Shown: positions 1-11,480, numbered from the stretch's first letter. The stretch is 64,000 bases of DNA from an uncultured Pelagibacteraceae bacterium (GCA_902628965.1 CACOPB010000002.1:186001-250000); one strand, 5' to 3'. The notes: generated by a model not told the origin, from the sequence alone. Numbers and translations are program-made.

Positions 1-2450
1 TTGGTTTGATTTTCAATTTCTTTAATTAAGTAGGGTTTTATAGACACTGGCGGTAAACTACATGCAGAGTCTCCTGAGTGAATACCAGCTTCCTCTATAT
101 GCTGCATGATACCAGCAACATGCACTTGTTTTCCATCAGAGATTGCGTCAACATCAACCTCCATTGCATGGTTAATAAATTTATCGATTAATATAGGATT
201 ATCATCAGCTGCTTTGAAAGCCTCTTCTACAAATTTTTTAAGCTGATTTTTCTCATATACAATCTCCATAGCTCTTCCTCCCAGTACATAAGATGGTCTA
301 ACCATTAGTGGTAAGCCAATTTTTTCTGAGATATTAATTGCTTGTTTAAATGTTTTAGCAATTCCACTTTCAGCTTGTTTTAATTTAAGTTTATTTAATA
401 AATTTCGAAATCGATCTCTATCTTCAGCTAAATCAATTGAAGTATATTGTGTTCCTAAAATAGGAAGATTGTTATCATGTAAAAATTTTGCAAGTTTTAT
501 AGGAGTTTGCCCACCGAATTGAGCAATTATTCCAAGGAGATTTCCTTTTTCTTGTTCTTTTTTAATTATATTAAAAACGTATTCTTCAATTAATGGTTCA
601 AAATAAAGTCTATCACTTGTGTCATAATCCGTTGAAACTGTTTCAGGGTTGCAATTGACCATTATGGTCTCAAAACCTGCTTTTTTTAAGGAAAAACTCG
701 CCTGGCAACAGCAATAGTCAAATTCTATACCTTGACCAATCCTGTTAGGACCGCCACCTAAAATAATAATTTTTTTTCTCAGTGATGGATTTGCTTCACA
801 CTCTGAATTAATTGAGAAATTTCGTTGATATGTCGAGTACATATAAGGTGTGAAGGATTTAAATTCTGCAGCGCAAGTGTCAACTTTTTTATACACAGGC
901 AAGATTTTTAATGCAGTTCTTTTTTTTCTAATAACGCTCTCTGAAATTTTAGTAAGTTCAGAAAGTTTTTTGTCAGAGAAACCTATTGATTTTATTCTGT
1001 TAAATTCAACAAAATTTTTAGGCAATCCCTTCATTTTAATTTTTATTTCATTATCTATTATTTCTTTTATCTGCTCTAAAAACCACGGGTCAATTTTTGA
1101 TAAAGTATAAATTCTCTTTAAATTAATTTTTTTACGAATTGCTTCTGCAACAAGGAGTAATTTATTTGGGATATTTTCTTTAAGTTTTTTTTCTATTTGT
1201 TTCTTGTTTAGATTAAATATTCTATCTAATCCCGAAAAACCAGTCTCTAAGGAAACCAATGCTTTTTGAAGAGATTCTTTGAAGTTTCTACCAATGGCCA
1301 TTGCTTCACCAACTGATTTCATGGAAGTACCCAATGTAGCTGGTGATGTTGAAAATTTTTCAAAAGTAAATCTAGGAATTTTAGTTACTACATAATCTAT
1401 GGTTGGCTCAAAAGATGCAGGGGTAACTTTAGTTATTTCGTTTTTTAATTCATCTAAAGTATAACCAACAGCAAGCTTAGCGGCAACTTTTGCAATTGGA
1501 AAACCAGTTGCTTTAGAAGCTAGAGCTGAGGATCTGGATACACGAGGATTCATTTCTATCACAACCATTCGTCCATTTTTGGGATTTATAGCAAACTGTA
1601 CATTTGATCCTCCCGTTTCAACTCCAATTTTTCTAAGACAGGCAATAGAAGCATTTCTCATTACTTGATATTCCTTATCCGTCAAAGTAAGTGCCGGGGC
1701 TACAGTTACAGAGTCTCCAGTATGGATGCCCATTGGATCAACATTTTCTATTGAGCAAATTATAATGCAATTATCTTTCTTGTCTCTAACAACTTCCATT
1801 TCAAATTCTTTCCATCCCTCTAAACACTCTTCAACAAGAACTTGGCTTACAGGCGACTCGTGCAATCCATTTTTTATGATTTTGAAATATTCTTTTTTAT
1901 TTTTAGCAATTCCTCCTCCTAGCCCACCCAATGTAAATGCAGGTCTTATAATTGCTGGTAAACCAATTTTTCTTAATACTTTTGAGGCCTGGTTGTTACT
2001 ATTTACGATTTCAGATTTTGGTAAATCTAAACCAATATCTATCATATTTTTTCTAAATTTTTTCCTATCTTCAGCATTGGAAATTGCTTTAGAATTTGCG
2101 CCGATTAATTCAATTTTATATTTCTTTAAAATTCCTTTTTTTTCAGCTTCCATTGCAAGATTAAGTGCTGTCTGACCTCCCATCGTGGGTAAAATCGCTT
2201 CTGGTTTTTCTTTTTTAAGAATTCTCTCTAAAACATGCAATGTTATGGGCTCAATGTAGGTTTTATCTGCAACATCTGGATCTGTCATAATTGTTGCTGG
2301 ATTTGAGTTGATTAAAACTACTTTATAACCTTCGTCTTTTAGGGCTTTGCATGCTTGGGTACCAGAATAATCAAATTCGCAAGCCTGACCAATTATAATT
2401 GGGCCAGCACCTACTACTAATATTTTTTTAATATCTTTTCTTTTGGGCAT
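1..2450 (-). CDS. carB: Carbamoyl-phosphate synthase large subunit (3' part missing at window edge)
   Basis: Reverse-strand reading from ATG at 2450: [59 protein letters not shown]..., open to base 1; canonical CarB N-terminus. Confidence 0.97.
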   Translation of the reverse strand, partial: MPKRKDIKKILVVGAGPIIIGQACEFDYSGTQACKALKDEGYKVVLINSNPATIMTDPDVADKTYIEPITLHVLERILKKEKPEAILPTMGGQTALNLAMEAEKKGILKKYKIELIGANSKAISNAEDRKKFRKNMIDIGLDLPKSEIVNSNNQASKVLRKIGLPAIIRPAFTLGGLGGGIAKNKKEYFKIIKNGLHESPVSQVLVEECLEGWKEFEMEVVRDKKDNCIIICSIENVDPMGIHTGDSVTVAPALTLTDKEYQVMRNASIACLRKIGVETGGSNVQFAINPKNGRMVVIEMNPRVSRSSALASKATGFPIAKVAAKLAVGYTLDELKNEITKVTPASFEPTIDYVVTKIPRFTFEKFSTSPATLGTSMKSVGEAMAIGRNFKESLQKALVSLETGFSGLDRIFNLNKKQIEKKLKENIPNKLLLVAEAIRKKINLKRIYTLSKIDPWFLEQIKEIIDNEIKIKMKGLPKNFVEFNRIKSIGFSDKKLSELTKISESVIRKKRTALKILPVYKKVDTCAAEFKSFTPYMYSTYQRNFSINSECEANPSLRKKIIILGGGPNRIGQGIEFDYCCCQASFSLKKAGFETIMVNCNPETVSTDYDTSDRLYFEPLIEEYVFNIIKKEQEKGNLLGIIAQFGGQTPIKLAKFLHDNNLPILGTQYTSIDLAEDRDRFRNLLNKLKLKQAESGIAKTFKQAINISEKIGLPLMVRPSYVLGGRAMEIVYEKNQLKKFVEEAFKAADDNPILIDKFINHAMEVDVDAISDGKQVHVAGIMQHIEEAGIHSGDSACSLPPVSIKPYLIKEIENQT

Positions 2451-3624
2451 TTTTTTTCATACTGTTAATAAATTCTTTGAATAAATAGACACTATCTTGT
2501 GGACCAGGGTTCGACTCGGGGTGATATTGTACTGAAAAAACGGGTTTATTTTTTAGTCTTATTCCTTCAATACTATTATCAAATAAAGATTTGTGAGTTA
2601 TTTCAATATTCTTTGGTAAATTTTCTTTCATAACTTCAAAGCCATGGTTTTGACTGGTGATTTCAACATTATCTTGTATTAAGTTTTTTACAGGGTGATT
2701 TGCACCTCGATGACCTAATTTCATTTTTTTTGTTTTGCCACCTAGCGCTAAAGCAAGAAGTTGATGACCTAAGCAAATACCAAAAACGGGTAAGTTATTT
2801 TTTATTAATTTCCTAAGAGTTCCTATTGCATATTTTCCAGTAGCCGCAGGATCACCAGGACCATTTGATAAAAATATACCATTTGGTTTTAGAGCTAAAA
2901 TTTTTTCTGCTGTTGTGTTACAGGAAACAACGCTTACTTTACAATTAAAATCAGAAAAATATCGTAAGATATTTTTTTTAATTCCATAGTCAATTGCAAC
3001 TACATGGAATATATTTTTTTTATTTTTTTTAAATCCAGTTTCTTTTTTCCAGGTTTTAAAGCCTTTCCAAATGTAATTTTTTTGAGTTGTAACTGTTTTT
3101 GCAAGGTCTAAGTTCTTTAACCCACTCCATTTAATTGTAGTATTTGTTATTTTACTAATATTAAATTTTCCATTTTTTGAGAAAGCAACTGTTCCTTTAG
3201 GAGCTCCATTATCTCTTATAAAGTTTGTAAGGCTTCTTGTGTCTAAACCAGTAATTCCAATAATTTTATTTTTTTTTAGCCAAGCATCTAAATGTAGAAA
3301 TGACCTATAGTTTGAAGGATCAGTAATTTCAGAGTTCAATATTACTCCTTTAGCCCATATTTTATCAGACTCATGATCTTCTTTATTGGTCCCAACATTT
3401 CCTATGTGAGGAAAGGTAAAGTTAATAATTTGGCCTGCATATGAGGGATCAGAAATGATTTCCTGATAACCTGTTAAGGATGTATTAAAACAAACTTCCC
3501 CAGTAGCTTCCCCTTGGTATCCAATTCCAATTCCTTTAAATACCTTTTTATTTTCGAGAACTAGAACGCCTGTATTGATTTGAGATTTTATTTTTGAGTT
3601 AGTTTTTTTTGCTTTTTTGTTCAA
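2428..3624 (-). CDS. carA: Carbamoyl-phosphate synthase small subunit
   Basis: [18 protein letters not shown] glutaminase motif, [13 protein letters not shown]; overlaps carB start by 23 nt. Confidence 0.97.
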   Translation of the reverse strand: MNKKAKKTNSKIKSQINTGVLVLENKKVFKGIGIGYQGEATGEVCFNTSLTGYQEIISDPSYAGQIINFTFPHIGNVGTNKEDHESDKIWAKGVILNSEITDPSNYRSFLHLDAWLKKNKIIGITGLDTRSLTNFIRDNGAPKGTVAFSKNGKFNISKITNTTIKWSGLKNLDLAKTVTTQKNYIWKGFKTWKKETGFKKNKKNIFHVVAIDYGIKKNILRYFSDFNCKVSVVSCNTTAEKILALKPNGIFLSNGPGDPAATGKYAIGTLRKLIKNNLPVFGICLGHQLLALALGGKTKKMKLGHRGANHPVKNLIQDNVEITSQNHGFEVMKENLPKNIEITHKSLFDNSIEGIRLKNKPVFSVQYHPESNPGPQDSVYLFKEFINSMKKNAQKKRY

Positions 3625-3749
3625 TTACAACTCATGAGTTAAAGGTTAATACAATAATTGCTTTATTATCGCAACAGAGATGTAATATAAAATTGTAAAA
3701 AAACAATTTTTCTTTTGAAGATTTTTTTCTTTAAAGTAGATTAAAAATT

Positions 3750-4211
3750 ATGTCATTAAAACAGACTATCGAAAATGAATATAAAAATGCTTTAAAATCT
3801 AAAGATAAAAATAAAATATCAACCTATAGGTTAATATTATCTTCGATTAAAGATTTGGATATAATTAACAGATCGGGCCCTAATAAAAAAGAAACTGATG
3901 ATGAGGATATTAAGAAACTTTTAAAAAAAATGCTAAAGCAACGAGCCGAATCGATCGATATTTATAAGAAAAATAATAGAACAGATCTTTTAGAGGTTGA
4001 GCAAAATGAATATGATATTTTAACAAGTTTCTTACCAAAGCAACTTAATGAAGAGGAAACTAAGAAAATTTGTGCAGATGTTATTTCGCAAATTGGAGCG
4101 AATTCATTAAAAGATATGGGAAAAGTTATGGGTGAAATTAAAAAAACTCACGCAGATGAAATTGATTTTTCCAAAGCAGGATTAGTGATCAAAGAATTGT
4201 TGAATAAATAA
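3750..4211 (+). CDS. GatB/YqeY domain protein
   Basis: ORF; YRLILSSIKD..., LTSFLPKQL, MGKVMGEIK typical of YqeY family. Confidence 0.9.
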   Translation: MSLKQTIENEYKNALKSKDKNKISTYRLILSSIKDLDIINRSGPNKKETDDEDIKKLLKKMLKQRAESIDIYKKNNRTDLLEVEQNEYDILTSFLPKQLNEEETKKICADVISQIGANSLKDMGKVMGEIKKTHADEIDFSKAGLVIKELLNK

Positions 4212-5986
4212 TGAAATATCCAAAAGAGTATCTTGATGAAATTAAAAATAGGTTGAAAGTTTCAACTGTAGTATCAAAAACAGTTTCATTAAAAAAAAGA
4301 GGCAAAGAGTTTGTTGGATTGTCTCCCTTTAAAAATGAAAGAACACCTTCTTTTACTGTTAACGATGAAAAAGAATTTTATCATTGTTTTGCAACTTCTG
4401 AACATGGAAATATTTTTGATTTTGTTATGAACACTCAAAATTTAAAATTTGGTGAAGCCGTTAAATATCTAGCTCAATTAGCAGGTATGCAGCCTTATAT
4501 GTTTTCAAAAAAAGATGAAGAAAGAGAAAAAAAGTGGGACGAGTATAAATCTATTTACGTTAATTATGTTGATTTTTATCACAATGAACTTCTAAAAAAT
4601 GAAAATTACTTAATTGCTAGAGAATATTTAAAAAATAGATCATTAGGAAAAGATGAAGTAAAAAAATTTAAAATAGGATATATAGAAAAAAATCCAAATT
4701 TATTTGAAAAATTAAAAAAAGATTATAGCGAACAAACTCTTTTAGAAACTGGTCTTTTCTATTTTGACGAAAAAAAAAAAATTTATGTAGAGAGATTTAG
4801 AGGTAGATTAATTTTCCCAATTAATAATATTTCAGGTCAACCAATTGCTCTAGGTGGAAGAATAATTGAGAATTTAGATTATCTAGCTAAATATATAAAT
4901 TCGCCTGAAACAAATTTTTTTAAAAAAGGATCAAATTTATATAATTTAGATTTAGCAAGAAAACTTTCTAATAAAATTGATCATATTTATCTTGTTGAAG
5001 GATACATGGATGTTGTGGGTCTCAGTAAAAATGGAATTAATAATGTAGTAGCAAATCTTGGTACTTCATTAACAGACAAACAGATCTTAACTTTAAATCA
5101 ATTTTTTGATGATATAATAATATGTTTCGATGGTGATGAAAGTGGATATAAAGCAGCTGTTAGAGCAGCAGAAAATTCGATTAAAGAACTTAAACCAGAG
5201 AAACAAATTTCATTTTTATTTTTACCAGATAAAGAAGATCCAGATAGTTATGTAAATAAAAATGGTAAAGCTAATTTTGTAGATTTTACAAAGCAAACCA
5301 AATTATCAATTCATCAATTTATTTTTAGCCATTATAAAAAACAAACTAATAACAACCCTTCGTCAATGGCTGTCTTTGAAAAAAAACTTAGAAATATTGC
5401 TAATTCAATTAAAGATGATTTTATAAAAAAATATGTTCTAGAATATTTTTTAGAAAAAATTTCTGAGTTAACTCCACATTCTAATCAAAATAATAAAAAA
5501 TTTTATTTAAAAAAAACCAAATCTTTAGAAAGTACAAAAAAATATTATAAAGAAAGTCAGTCTTTGACTGGAGTGGAATTAAAAGAGTTTTCTCTATTAT
5601 ACTTGCTGATAAACAATCTAAATTTGTTGCAAGCAAATATTCATTTACTTGAAAACATTAAATTATTTACTGAATTTAATAAAAAAATATTTGAAATAAT
5701 TATTGAAAAGCTGAAATCTGGTTCACAAGTTACAATTCAAGATCTAAATTTGGATGTTCAATTAACAGAAAAAATCAACAAATTTGCTCCAATTAAACAT
5801 ATTTTAAAAAATCAATCTGATGATGATCAAAAAATTATAGAATTGCTAGAAGATATCTCTAGAGATTTAATGAATTATGATCTTGAATTTAGAATTCAAG
5901 AATTAGAATCGAAGTTTTCTGTTGATATGAGCGAGTCGACATTTAATGAGCTAAAAGAACTGAAAAAGAAGCAGAATCTCAATTAA
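4211..5986 (+). CDS. dnaG: DNA primase
   Basis: ORF; zinc-binding-like N-terminus, GLSPFKNERTPSFTVN, TOPRIM VEGYMDVVGL...ICFDGDESG. Confidence 0.97.
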   Translation: MKYPKEYLDEIKNRLKVSTVVSKTVSLKKRGKEFVGLSPFKNERTPSFTVNDEKEFYHCFATSEHGNIFDFVMNTQNLKFGEAVKYLAQLAGMQPYMFSKKDEEREKKWDEYKSIYVNYVDFYHNELLKNENYLIAREYLKNRSLGKDEVKKFKIGYIEKNPNLFEKLKKDYSEQTLLETGLFYFDEKKKIYVERFRGRLIFPINNISGQPIALGGRIIENLDYLAKYINSPETNFFKKGSNLYNLDLARKLSNKIDHIYLVEGYMDVVGLSKNGINNVVANLGTSLTDKQILTLNQFFDDIIICFDGDESGYKAAVRAAENSIKELKPEKQISFLFLPDKEDPDSYVNKNGKANFVDFTKQTKLSIHQFIFSHYKKQTNNNPSSMAVFEKKLRNIANSIKDDFIKKYVLEYFLEKISELTPHSNQNNKKFYLKKTKSLESTKKYYKESQSLTGVELKEFSLLYLLINNLNLLQANIHLLENIKLFTEFNKKIFEIIIEKLKSGSQVTIQDLNLDVQLTEKINKFAPIKHILKNQSDDDQKIIELLEDISRDLMNYDLEFRIQELESKFSVDMSESTFNELKELKKKQNLN

Positions 5987-6053
5987 ACTGACTAAATTAG
6001 TAATGGATTTTTATATAATTGACATTATATAAGACTCCCAAAATCAAATTACT

Positions 6054-7877
6054 GTGGAAAGAATTATTACAAAATCATTTGCAAGACTCATGGGTCGAGG
6101 AACTCATAGAGGATTTATTACTTATGAAGAGTTGAATAAATCATTAGGAAAAAGAAATTTGTCTGATGAAAATTTAGCTCAAGCATTTATTCATATTTTA
6201 GATGAAAATATCTCTTTAGTTGAAAAAAAGTCAGATTTTAAAGTTTTAAGAAAAAAAGAAAATTCAAATAAAGAAGAGGGAAAAACAATTGAAAAAAGTG
6301 ACGACCCTATAAGAATGTATCTTAGAGAAATGGGAGGGGTTGAGTTGCTTTCAAGAGAAGGTGAAATAGCAATTGCAAAAAGAATAGAAGCTGGAAAAGA
6401 TGTAATGCTTATCGCTCTCTCTCAGAGTCCAATTACAGCAAGTCAGTTTTTTGAATGGAATGATCAATTACAAAAAGATGAAATTCTTGTAAGAGAAATA
6501 ATTGATATCGATACAAATTATATGGAAGATGAAACTACTGGACCAAGTGCGAAACAAAAAAATTCAGGAGAATCAGATAAAGATGATAGCGCTTCAGATG
6601 ATGATGATGACTTTAATCCCACTCTTGCTGCAATGGAGTCAGAAATTAAACCAAAAGTATTAAAAACAGTAAATACCTTAACAAAGGAATATAATAAGTT
6701 AATAAAATATCAAAAAGAAAAATTAAATTGTGTTTTAAATTCACAAAGTTTTACATCGGCTAAAGAAAAAGGTTATGAAAAAGTTGTAAATGATATTCTA
6801 GAAAATATTAAATCTCTTCAGTTATCTCCATCTGTTTTAGAGGATCTTGTGCAGAAACATTACTTAGAAAACAAAAAAATCATTTCTTTAGAGGGCAATC
6901 TTTTAAGACTTGCTATGGATAATAAAATACCAAGAAATGAGTTTATTAAGTTTTATGTAGGAAATGAAATTAATCCAAATTTAAAAAAATTTTTAGATAC
7001 AAACCCAGTTTGGAAACAATTTTTTACCAAATATAAAGAAGAATTTAAAAATATAAGAGAAAGACTTATAGAAACTAGCCAAAAGTTAGGAATTTCGGTA
7101 ACAGACTTTAAAAAATTAGTAAGCAGAGTTCAAAAAGGAGAAAAAGAGTCAAGAATAGCAAAAAAGGAAATGGTTGAGGCTAATCTTAGACTAGTAATTT
7201 CAATAGCAAAAAAATACACAAATAGAGGTTTGCAATTTTTAGACTTAATACAAGAAGGAAATATTGGATTAATGAAAGCCGTAGATAAATTTGAGTATAG
7301 AAGAGGTTATAAATTTTCCACTTACGCTACTTGGTGGATAAGACAAGCAATTACAAGATCTATTGCGGATCAAGCAAGAACAATAAGAATTCCAGTACAT
7401 ATGATTGAAACAATTAATAAAATTGTGCGTACGCAAAGATTAATTCTTAGCGAGTATGGTAGAGAGGCGACCCCTGAAGAACTAGCGCAAAAACTTAGAA
7501 TGCCATTAGATAAAGTAAGAAAAGTTTTAAAAATTTCAAAAGAACCGGTCTCTCTAGAAAAACCAGTAGGTGATGAAGAAGATAGCAGTTTAGGTGATTT
7601 TATAGAGGATACAAAAGCTTTAGCTCCATTAGAACAGGCAATTAAATCTAATCTTGGAGAGGCAACAACCAAAATTCTTTCAACTCTTACCCCAAGAGAG
7701 GAAAGAGTTTTAAGAATGAGGTTTGGTGTTGGCATGAATACAGACCATACTTTAGAGGAAGTAGGTTTACAGTTTTCTGTTACAAGAGAAAGAATTAGAC
7801 AAATTGAAGCTAAAGCTCTTAGAAAATTAAAGCATCCTAGTAGATCTAAACAATTAAAAAGTTTTTTAGAGAGTTAA
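6054..7877 (+). CDS. rpoD: RNA polymerase sigma-70 factor RpoD
   Basis: ORF (GTG start); [52 protein letters not shown], region 4.2 [17 protein letters not shown]. Confidence 0.97.
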   Translation: MERIITKSFARLMGRGTHRGFITYEELNKSLGKRNLSDENLAQAFIHILDENISLVEKKSDFKVLRKKENSNKEEGKTIEKSDDPIRMYLREMGGVELLSREGEIAIAKRIEAGKDVMLIALSQSPITASQFFEWNDQLQKDEILVREIIDIDTNYMEDETTGPSAKQKNSGESDKDDSASDDDDDFNPTLAAMESEIKPKVLKTVNTLTKEYNKLIKYQKEKLNCVLNSQSFTSAKEKGYEKVVNDILENIKSLQLSPSVLEDLVQKHYLENKKIISLEGNLLRLAMDNKIPRNEFIKFYVGNEINPNLKKFLDTNPVWKQFFTKYKEEFKNIRERLIETSQKLGISVTDFKKLVSRVQKGEKESRIAKKEMVEANLRLVISIAKKYTNRGLQFLDLIQEGNIGLMKAVDKFEYRRGYKFSTYATWWIRQAITRSIADQARTIRIPVHMIETINKIVRTQRLILSEYGREATPEELAQKLRMPLDKVRKVLKISKEPVSLEKPVGDEEDSSLGDFIEDTKALAPLEQAIKSNLGEATTKILSTLTPREERVLRMRFGVGMNTDHTLEEVGLQFSVTRERIRQIEAKALRKLKHPSRSKQLKSFLES

Positions 7878-7881
7878 TTTT

Positions 7882-7956
7882 GGGCCGTTAGCTCAATAGT
7901 AGAGTACTGCATTGACATTGCAGGGGTAGTTGGAGCGTAACCAACACGGCCCACCA
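7882..7956 (+). tRNA. tRNA-Val(GAC), encoded CCA, atypical D- and T-loops
   Basis: Hand-folded: acceptor GGGCCGT/ACGGCCC; D stem GCTC/GAGT; anticodon stem CTGCA/TGCAG with loop TTGACAT; T stem GTTGG/CCAAC with loop AGCGTAA; CCA end. Confidence 0.85.
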
Positions 7957-8015
7957 TTTTTAAATTATCTTACATTGATAACTCGATAAAAATGATATAA
8001 CTAATCTTAAAGTTT

Positions 8016-8092
8016 GGGCCTGTAGCTCAGTTGGTTAGAGCAGTACACTCATAATGTATTGGTCCCAGGTTCGAGTCCTGGCGGGCCCACCA
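8016..8092 (+). tRNA. tRNA with CAU anticodon (elongator Met or lysidine-type Ile2)
   Basis: Canonical cloverleaf GGGCCTGTAGCTCAGTTGGTTAGAGC...ACTCATAATG...GGTTCGAGTCC...GGGCCCACCA. Confidence 0.92.
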
Positions 8093-8100
8093 AAAAAAAA

Positions 8101-8685
8101 TTAACTATTTGAAAACTTTTCTAGTGTTTTAAATAAAACTTTAATATCACCATTATTAGAATTCAATATTGAGGAAAACTCCTCTTTTTGTGTTCTTGCT
8201 AAACTTAGACCTTCAATAATTAAATCTCTTATAAGTGGGTTACCTGGATTTTTTGTGTAAATTCTCCAATCAATTTTTACCTCTGGTCTGTTAGATGTGG
8301 CCGCTAACACACTATTAACAATAGTATAATTCTCATTTATTTTTTCTTTACCAATAACATCAATTTCTGGATTTGTGTACTCAGCTAGTCTACTAGAAAA
8401 GCTTTTTAAAAAATAATTTTTAAATAATTTTAAATATTGTTTTTTTTGATTTTCATCTAAATTCTTTCTTGCTTGACCCAATGAATAAAAGCCAACTCCT
8501 ACTATATCTACTGTCTCGTTTGCTATAGATTTTAATTCAGTTATTTTTTCTTCTTTGGTCATATTTTTTGACAATATCTGAGACGCTCTATTTACAGTAG
8601 ATTGAACAAATACGTCTGGTTCAATAGCATGAACGTAATTATTGCTTAGACTGAATAAAAATAAAAATATTAATATTTTTTTCAT
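8101..8685 (-). CDS. MlaC/Ttg2D-like ABC transport periplasmic protein
   Basis: Signal peptide; FKNYFLKSFSSRLAEY, TKNPGNPLIRDLIIEGLSLARTQKEEFSSIL typical of MlaC. Confidence 0.88.
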   Translation of the reverse strand: MKKILIFLFLFSLSNNYVHAIEPDVFVQSTVNRASQILSKNMTKEEKITELKSIANETVDIVGVGFYSLGQARKNLDENQKKQYLKLFKNYFLKSFSSRLAEYTNPEIDVIGKEKINENYTIVNSVLAATSNRPEVKIDWRIYTKNPGNPLIRDLIIEGLSLARTQKEEFSSILNSNNGDIKVLFKTLEKFSNS

Positions 8686-8705
8686 TATAATAAATTTTTT
8701 TTAAA

Positions 8706-9509
8706 TTATTGACTGTCTATTTCTTCCCAGTCTTCTTCATTTTTGTAAAGAACTTCTATGTTTCCTCTTTGATTATTTTTAATTTTATTTTGTCTGTCTT
8801 GAGTATACAAACTTTTTATTGAAGCATAAAAATCTAAAGAATTTTTTTCTAAATTATCAAGCGACTCAATGTTGTCAGCTCTAAAATCCATTCCGCTTAG
8901 CGCTTTAGAGGTTAAATAAATCTTTTCACTTAAAAATTCATTATTACCATGAACTGATGCATTATACCAAGGATCTCCTCCAAACACATTTACAAATGAT
9001 CCAGCAGTGTCTCTAATAGTTGATGGACCTAAAACTGGAAGAACTAAATAGCAACCTGGTCCAAATCCCCATACACCTAAAGTCTGACCATAGTCCTCTT
9101 TTACATATTTTGGAAATCCCATTTTGTTAGCCATGTCAATTGTTCCCAATAATCCAACTGTTGTGTTTACAGCCAGTCTTGCTGTATTTATAAATGCAGT
9201 TTTAATATCACCCTGCAAAATATTATTAGGTATAGTAATTAAACTTGATAAGTTTCGAATAGCATTACTTGTTCCTCTTTGTATAGGAGCTGGTAATTTT
9301 CTATAACTTTTTGCAACAGGCTTTATAACAGCTTTATCTAAACCCTGATTGAAAGAAAAAGTAGCCCTATTTAGTTTTTCAAAGCAATCCTTAATTTCTT
9401 CTTGCTTTTTTTTTTCTAATACAAGCTCTCCATTTGACCCTGCATTTGCGCTGAATGCTAATAAAAAAATAGAAATTGTAATTAATATTAATTTTTTCAC
9501 TATGATCAA
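8706..9509 (-). CDS. MlaA/VacJ family lipoprotein-like protein
   Basis: NRATFSFNQGLDKAVIKPVAKSYRKLP..., DYGQTLGVWGFGPGCYLVLPVLGPSTIRD. Confidence 0.93.
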   Translation of the reverse strand: MIIVKKLILITISIFLLAFSANAGSNGELVLEKKKQEEIKDCFEKLNRATFSFNQGLDKAVIKPVAKSYRKLPAPIQRGTSNAIRNLSSLITIPNNILQGDIKTAFINTARLAVNTTVGLLGTIDMANKMGFPKYVKEDYGQTLGVWGFGPGCYLVLPVLGPSTIRDTAGSFVNVFGGDPWYNASVHGNNEFLSEKIYLTSKALSGMDFRADNIESLDNLEKNSLDFYASIKSLYTQDRQNKIKNNQRGNIEVLYKNEEDWEEIDSQ

Positions 9510-9605
9510 ATATATTATATAATTAACTTTTTTAAAATAATATTTAATTTTAAAAGTTGTCTATAAAGTGTTTATAAATAGCCAAAATTAGTACTTAATA
9601 TATTT

Positions 9606-10328
9606 ATGGAATTAAATATAAATTATTCACCAAATTTTGATAGGAAAAAAAGAAATCAAGATCAAATAAAGTTTATTATTTTTCATTATACAGGAATGAA
9701 AAAAGAAATTAATGCAATAAATAAATTAATTAGTCTTAAGTCAAAAGTAAGCTGTCATTATTTTATCAAAAATAATGGAGAAATATTAAACTTAGTTCCT
9801 GATTTATATATCGCCTGGCACGCAGGAGTTTCACGTTGGAAAAATTATAAATTTTTAAATAAGCATTCAATTGGAATTGAAATAAATAATCCAGGTCATG
9901 ATTATAATTATAAAAAATTTAATAATAATCAAATGAAATCAATTATAAAACTTAGTCTATTTTTAATTAAAAAATACAAAATTAAATCAAAATTTATTTT
10001 AGGTCATTCTGATATTTCACCAGATAGAAAATTAGATCCTGGAGAAAAATTTCCTTGGAAATATTTGTCAAAAAAAAAAATTGGGATTTGGCATAATTTA
10101 GAAATGGAAATACTCGCAAAATCAAGAAGGCAGAAAATTGACAAGTTGGAATCTAAAAATTTTTTAAACAATTTGTCAAAAATTGGATATTCATATAATT
10201 TTAGTAAAAAAAATATTAAATTATTGGTCAAAGCATTCCAAAGAAGATTTAGACCGGAATTAATTAATGGTTTAATTGACAAAGAATGTTTAATAATTAG
10301 TAAAAACTTATTGAAAAAATTTAAATAA
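9606..10328 (+). CDS. N-acetylmuramoyl-L-alanine amidase (AmpD-like)
   Basis: FIIFHYTGM, HYFIKNNGEI, IAWHAGVSRW, GIEINNPGH, LGHSDISPDRKLDPGEKFPW. Confidence 0.92.
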   Translation: MELNINYSPNFDRKKRNQDQIKFIIFHYTGMKKEINAINKLISLKSKVSCHYFIKNNGEILNLVPDLYIAWHAGVSRWKNYKFLNKHSIGIEINNPGHDYNYKKFNNNQMKSIIKLSLFLIKKYKIKSKFILGHSDISPDRKLDPGEKFPWKYLSKKKIGIWHNLEMEILAKSRRQKIDKLESKNFLNNLSKIGYSYNFSKKNIKLLVKAFQRRFRPELINGLIDKECLIISKNLLKKFK

Positions 10329-10365
10329 TTTTTCTTGAAATTTATTACTTTAGTAATAAATTGAC

Positions 10366-10726
10366 CATGCCAGATAAATGACTTATCGCTTTAAATTTAT
10401 TTAAAGAGGAAAGTCCGGGCTCTACAAGGACACAGTGCCAGGTAACACCTGGCGGGGGAAACCCCAGGGATAGTGCCACAGAAAATAAACCGCCATAACA
10501 TGGCAAGGGTGAAAAGGTGTGGTAAGAGCACACCGGTTCTATTGGTAACAATGAACGCTGGAAAACCCCACTGAGAGCAAGACTAAGTAGAGATGACATT
10601 GTTGAAGAACTAAAAGCCGTCCTTGGCTAGTCATCAGGGTTAGTTGCTTGAGCTTAAGAGTGATCTTAAGCCTAGACAAATGATAAGTTTAAATGACAGA
10701 ACCCGGCTTATAGTTTATCTGGCACT
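10366..10726 (+). ncRNA. rnpB: RNase P RNA, bacterial class A
   Basis: P1 pairing TGCCAGATAAA (10368-10378)/TTTATCTGGCA (10714-10724); conserved GAGGAAAGTCCGGGCTC and ACAGAACCCGGCTTA; CTGGCGGGGGAAACCCCAGGG hairpin. Confidence 0.95.
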
Positions 10727-10940
10727 TCACAATTAAAAAACAAAAAATTTAAGAACATACAATTATTGTTGAAGCTATAAGCTTAAATTTTAGTGGAGCG
10801 TAAATAATTGCAATGATTATTTTGGGAACCTAATGTCTCTATTATTTTAGTAATCACATAAAGAAAGAAGTCAGCTATTTCCAATAATTATATCTAATTT
10901 TGCCACATAAAATGACTTCAATTAAGCAGATAATCAACAT

Positions 10941-10969
10941 TTGACTATCATTTTAAATACCCATATATT
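10941..10969 (+). promoter_or_regulatory. Candidate sigma-70 promoter for mraZ-ftsZ (TTGACT-17-TATATT)
   Basis: TTGACT at 10941-10946, 17-nt spacer, TATATT at 10964-10969, about 42 nt upstream of mraZ ATG. Confidence 0.5.
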
Positions 10970-10984
10970 CCCATATATTCCCAA
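10960..10984 (-). promoter_or_regulatory. Candidate MraZ-binding repeats (three TGGGN at 10-bp period, minus strand)
   Basis: cCCCAtatattCCCAtatattCCCAa: CCCA at 10960, 10970, 10980. Confidence 0.65.
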
Positions 10985-11011
10985 TTATGGAATTTATAAA
11001 TTTAAAAATAT

Positions 11012-11479
11012 ATGTTTTTATCTACTTACGAGAACAAATTGGACAAAAAAGGGAGAGTATCTGTGCCTGCTAGTTTCAGGTCATATTTATCAAATTTGGG
11101 TTACAACGGTGTTATTTGTTATCCATCTTTTAATAATTCCTCAATAGAAGCATGTTCTCAAGATAGAATTGAAAAAATTTCTTCAGCAATAGATTCTTTA
11201 AATCCTTTCGAAGAAAAAAGAGATTATTTTGCAACATCTATATTAGCAGAGAGTACAAATTTGCAATTTGACAGTGAAGGAAGAATTTCACTTTCATCAA
11301 AATTATTAAAACATGCAAAAATAAAAAATAGCATGTTGTTTGTTGGTCAAGGTCAAACATTCCAAATTTGGGAGCCAACAGCATTTGAAAAATTTAAGAC
11401 ATCAGCAAGAAAAAAAGCAAATTTAAATCGCGCGAGTCTTAAATGGGAAAAACACTTAAACAACAAAGAGGGGAAATAA
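11012..11479 (+). CDS. mraZ: Transcriptional regulator MraZ
   Basis: [20 protein letters not shown]...; second AbrB-like repeat [30 protein letters not shown]. Confidence 0.95.
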   Translation: MFLSTYENKLDKKGRVSVPASFRSYLSNLGYNGVICYPSFNNSSIEACSQDRIEKISSAIDSLNPFEEKRDYFATSILAESTNLQFDSEGRISLSSKLLKHAKIKNSMLFVGQGQTFQIWEPTAFEKFKTSARKKANLNRASLKWEKHLNNKEGK

Positions 11480-11480
11480 G

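Noticed and set aside
850-2175. Forward ORFs 850-1110 and 1726-2175
   Set aside because: Antisense to the strongly recognisable carB coding sequence
7370-7735. 121-aa minus-strand ORF
   Set aside because: Antisense to conserved rpoD regions 3-4
10345-10599. Minus-strand 84-aa ORF
   Set aside because: Lies inside RNase P RNA; spurious
10793-10802. 10-mer TGGAGCGTAA shared between the tRNA-Val T-arm and the rnpB-mraZ gap
   Set aside because: A similar string also occurs inside prpE coding sequence; no flanking similarity, so likely coincidence
10941-11147. 68-aa ORF overlapping mraZ in another frame
   Set aside because: Covers the promoter/operator and an alternate frame of mraZ; no family features
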